Assembly (NCBI GenBank): GCA_028290805.1
Contig: JAQGJA010000112.1
Location: 1 to 6,945 of the forward strand
Source of the DNA: Alphaproteobacteria bacterium
Lineage (GTDB): Bacteria > Pseudomonadota > Alphaproteobacteria > Micavibrionales > SZUA-601
Direction: 5' to 3'
DNA: 6,945 bases
Shown here: positions 5,246 to 6,945 of the stretch, one piece after another
Numbering within the stretch: position 1 is the stretch's first letter
Layout: each line of letters opens with the position of its first letter
The notes under the pieces: generated by a model
Database searches by the model: none
What the model saw: the letters and a program-made list of their open reading frames with translations, nothing else
Told to the model about the DNA's origin: nothing
Position numbers and translations under genes: made by a program

Positions 5246-6597
5246 CAGGCCGCCAGCGGCGTGGATGTGACGATGGCAACCTCCTGATAAAACGGAACAC
5301 GGCCGGCACAGATTTTCATCACCTGTGCGATTTTATCCGCTATTCCCTTATCCTGTTGCAGATCTGCCAGGATTTCATCGAATAAAACGCGGTGGCCGGG
5401 ATCGGTGCAGGCATCTTCAATCATCGATTTGCGCACAGGAATAAGCTGATTGCGATACAGTAAAGCCTTGGCCGCCACTTCCAGGCCGGACAGGATCATG
5501 GTGTCGTCTAGTGGATGAATGGTTTTACGGCGCTGCTGGATTTTTTGCAGCATCACCGCATCAAATGCCGCGTGTTGGGCCGCATCCGCTGCCAAACCTG
5601 GCTCGTTTTCCAGTGCATCCGTCAGGCAAAGATAAGGCCGCAACAATAATGTCCCGCTCGCCACGCGGCGATAGACCATTTCATATGCTGCTTGCAAAAA
5701 AGGAAACAGAAATTCTTTTTTCTGTACCATCCGGTAAAATTTCGGCAATAATTTTTCCGATCGTTTGCACAGCATCAAGATATAATCATGCGGCCGAAAT
5801 TCCAGCGGGAAATAAGGCAAATCCGGATATTTAACTTTTTCCAGCGCATAAAAAATATCTTCCAATTGCGCCGTATCGATAATCTTGGCAAAGATTCCAG
5901 CGGGGGATCCGGCCTGGATTTTTGGGTCTTCCACCAATTGGAAATCGGCGAAATGCCGTGCATCATTCAACAGGATAAGATCGGCCATGGCGGCATCGGA
6001 AATCGCCGGCAGGGCGGCATTAAATTGATTCAGGCTGGTAATCGCTGCGGCAAAATTCGCATACATGTAATCGGCATAATCCTGCCCTCTTCTCCCCGAG
6101 GCTTCGACATCGAAATGGGCATAGTCGTTTTGCAAAGCGGTAATGCGGGTACGAAACGCCGTTTCCTCCCCCGTCGCTGCGGCGTGCTGGGCCAGATGAT
6201 AAATGGCTTTGGCGACCCCGGCCTCAAAATCCCCGCCATCGATTTTCGGCAGGTTTGGATCGACCTTTTGCAGATAAGTCTGCGGCTCGAAAATACTCTC
6301 GCCCAGATCATGGCGCAGCAACACGCGAAACGTGTCGATGACAAAACGGTATTCTTCCGATTCCTTGTCGCCTTTTTGTAAAATATTGTGTGTCTGCGGC
6401 AATTGCGCAAACATATCGACCAGATCGTAAACATGCGCCTCCAGCGTCATCCGTGTTTCTTCCGGTACGCATGGATTGCCCTTGAAACGGCGGATGTTTT
6501 TGTTCATCTCCAGGCACAGCGCCAAAGCCCGCTTGTCCAGATCATTGTAAAACACATCGGATGGGCAGAGGGCGAGGAGGGAGTGGGTGTGGGTCAT
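5245..6597 (-). CDS. Unrecognised 450-residue protein with possible HD-type motif
   Basis: I do not recognise this protein. It has no signal peptide or membrane segment, is mostly helical in appearance and is rich in Ala, Leu and aromatic residues, so it is probably cytosolic. His55 (LEAHVYDLVDMF) followed by LLRHDLGE (93-100, with His96-Asp97) resembles the first H and the HD pair of HD-fold phosphohydrolases. A later Asp cannot be assigned with certainty, so this is only a suggestion. Another distinctive stretch is PYFPLEFRPHDYILMLCKRSEKLLPKF in the middle. The start at ATG 6597 is chosen because it lies four bases after the stop of the upstream gene. A start at 6654 (469 residues) would overlap that gene by 53 bases. 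No clear ribosome binding site is seen at 6597. The last base of the stop is shared with nfi, suggesting a common transcript and perhaps a link to nucleotide or DNA maintenance, but this is inference. Confidence 0.8.
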   Translation of the reverse strand: MTHTHSLLALCPSDVFYNDLDKRALALCLEMNKNIRRFKGNPCVPEETRMTLEAHVYDLVDMFAQLPQTHNILQKGDKESEEYRFVIDTFRVLLRHDLGESIFEPQTYLQKVDPNLPKIDGGDFEAGVAKAIYHLAQHAAATGEETAFRTRITALQNDYAHFDVEASGRRGQDYADYMYANFAAAITSLNQFNAALPAISDAAMADLILLNDARHFADFQLVEDPKIQAGSPAGIFAKIIDTAQLEDIFYALEKVKYPDLPYFPLEFRPHDYILMLCKRSEKLLPKFYRMVQKKEFLFPFLQAAYEMVYRRVASGTLLLRPYLCLTDALENEPGLAADAAQHAAFDAVMLQKIQQRRKTIHPLDDTMILSGLEVAAKALLYRNQLIPVRKSMIEDACTDPGHRVLFDEILADLQQDKGIADKIAQVMKICAGRVPFYQEVAIVTSTPLAA

Positions 6598-6601
6598 GCT
6601 T

Positions 6602-6945
6602 TTATTGCTGATAAGGCTGAGCGATACGCATGAAATTCTCACGCGATGCTCCATGTTCGAGCAATATTCTGTCTATGCTGCCATTATTGTGCAACTCGTT
6701 AATGGCGCTATCCATCATACGGGAAAGATTAACTTCATCCATTGCAACAGGAAATGATGCATTGAAAATCTGAAACGGTGTCTTGGTCACACGCTTTAAA
6801 AGACCGGGATTCTTTTTTATAAAATCATCGACGAGGGTTTGTTCGGTAAAAACAATATCTGCTTTTCCAGAGGAAACATTTAAAAGCAATTGATCAAAAC
6901 CGGATAAAGCTGTTAAAGAAACAATGGAGGCTTTTGGGAAATTTG
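6602..6945 (-). CDS. C-terminal part of an extracellular solute-binding protein, family 3 (partial)
   Basis: The frame stays open to the right edge of the window, so the start is missing. The visible 113 residues (ending IAQPYQQ) match the second lobe of family 3 periplasmic binding proteins (SBP_bac_3). FPKASIV is followed by LLLNVSSGKADIVFTEQTLVDDFIKKNP, then FPVAMDEVNLSRMMDSAINELHNNGSIDRILLEHG, where the pattern 'l...ln.ai..l..nG.id.il..yG' is typical. Such proteins bind amino acids or other small polar ligands for ABC importers, and some serve as sensors. No permease or ATPase gene follows on this strand; an unknown protein and nfi follow instead. Hand counting gives about 39% GC for this part, clearly lower than neighbours such as the transporter gene. 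The ligand cannot be deduced from this fragment. Confidence 0.82.
   Translation of the reverse strand, partial: NFPKASIVSLTALSGFDQLLLNVSSGKADIVFTEQTLVDDFIKKNPGLLKRVTKTPFQIFNASFPVAMDEVNLSRMMDSAINELHNNGSIDRILLEHGASRENFMRIAQPYQQ

Noticed and set aside
6598..6654. Earlier start (6654) for the 450-residue protein, giving 469 residues
   Set aside because: It would overlap the solute-binding protein gene by 53 bases, and the added residues look like that gene read in another frame. ATG 6597 follows the stop by four bases.

Overview
The window is a compact stretch of bacterial chromosome, with no phage, insertion sequence, CRISPR array, rRNA or tRNA visible. Gene content (L35-L20 pair, endonuclease V, M29 aminopeptidase, DMT-type transporter), tight gene packing and moderate GC in most genes fit a Gram-negative proteobacterium. 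I lean towards Alphaproteobacteria, but this is an inference from protein flavour and no lineage marker here is decisive. The lipobox-type signal peptide and the periplasmic binding protein imply a periplasm.

Left block, + strand, 1-3333: a probable co-directional operon. It holds the 3' end of a helicase-like gene with a C-terminal helix-turn-helix domain, a long M29-family metalloaminopeptidase, a DUF488 protein, a 62-residue membrane protein of unknown function and a ten-helix DMT/EamA-like transporter. The genes overlap or nearly touch (two TGATG stop/start junctions), and a hairpin plus T-run follows the transporter.

Middle block, 3334-3744: a small histidine-rich lipoprotein with two EF-hand loops, on the + strand. 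A strong hairpin terminator after it also serves the convergent ribosomal protein operon.

Right block, - strand, 3745-6945, read from right to left. The first transcript carries the C-terminal part of an extracellular solute-binding protein (family 3 type, AT-rich), a 450-residue protein I do not recognise (with a possible HD-type motif), and endonuclease V (nfi). A weak terminator and a candidate promoter lie between nfi and rpmI. The second transcript is rpmI-rplT (L35-L20), ending at the shared terminator. rpmI carries an unusual C-terminal extension of about 20 residues whose last codons contain the Shine-Dalgarno sequence of rplT. infC is not directly upstream and pheS is not downstream.

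No gene-free stretch exceeds 300 bases. The longest is the roughly 190-base rpmI leader/promoter region. I found no convincing new multi-gene system. The best leads are the unrecognised 450-residue protein, the L35 extension, the N-terminally extended M29 enzyme and the small membrane protein coupled to the transporter.
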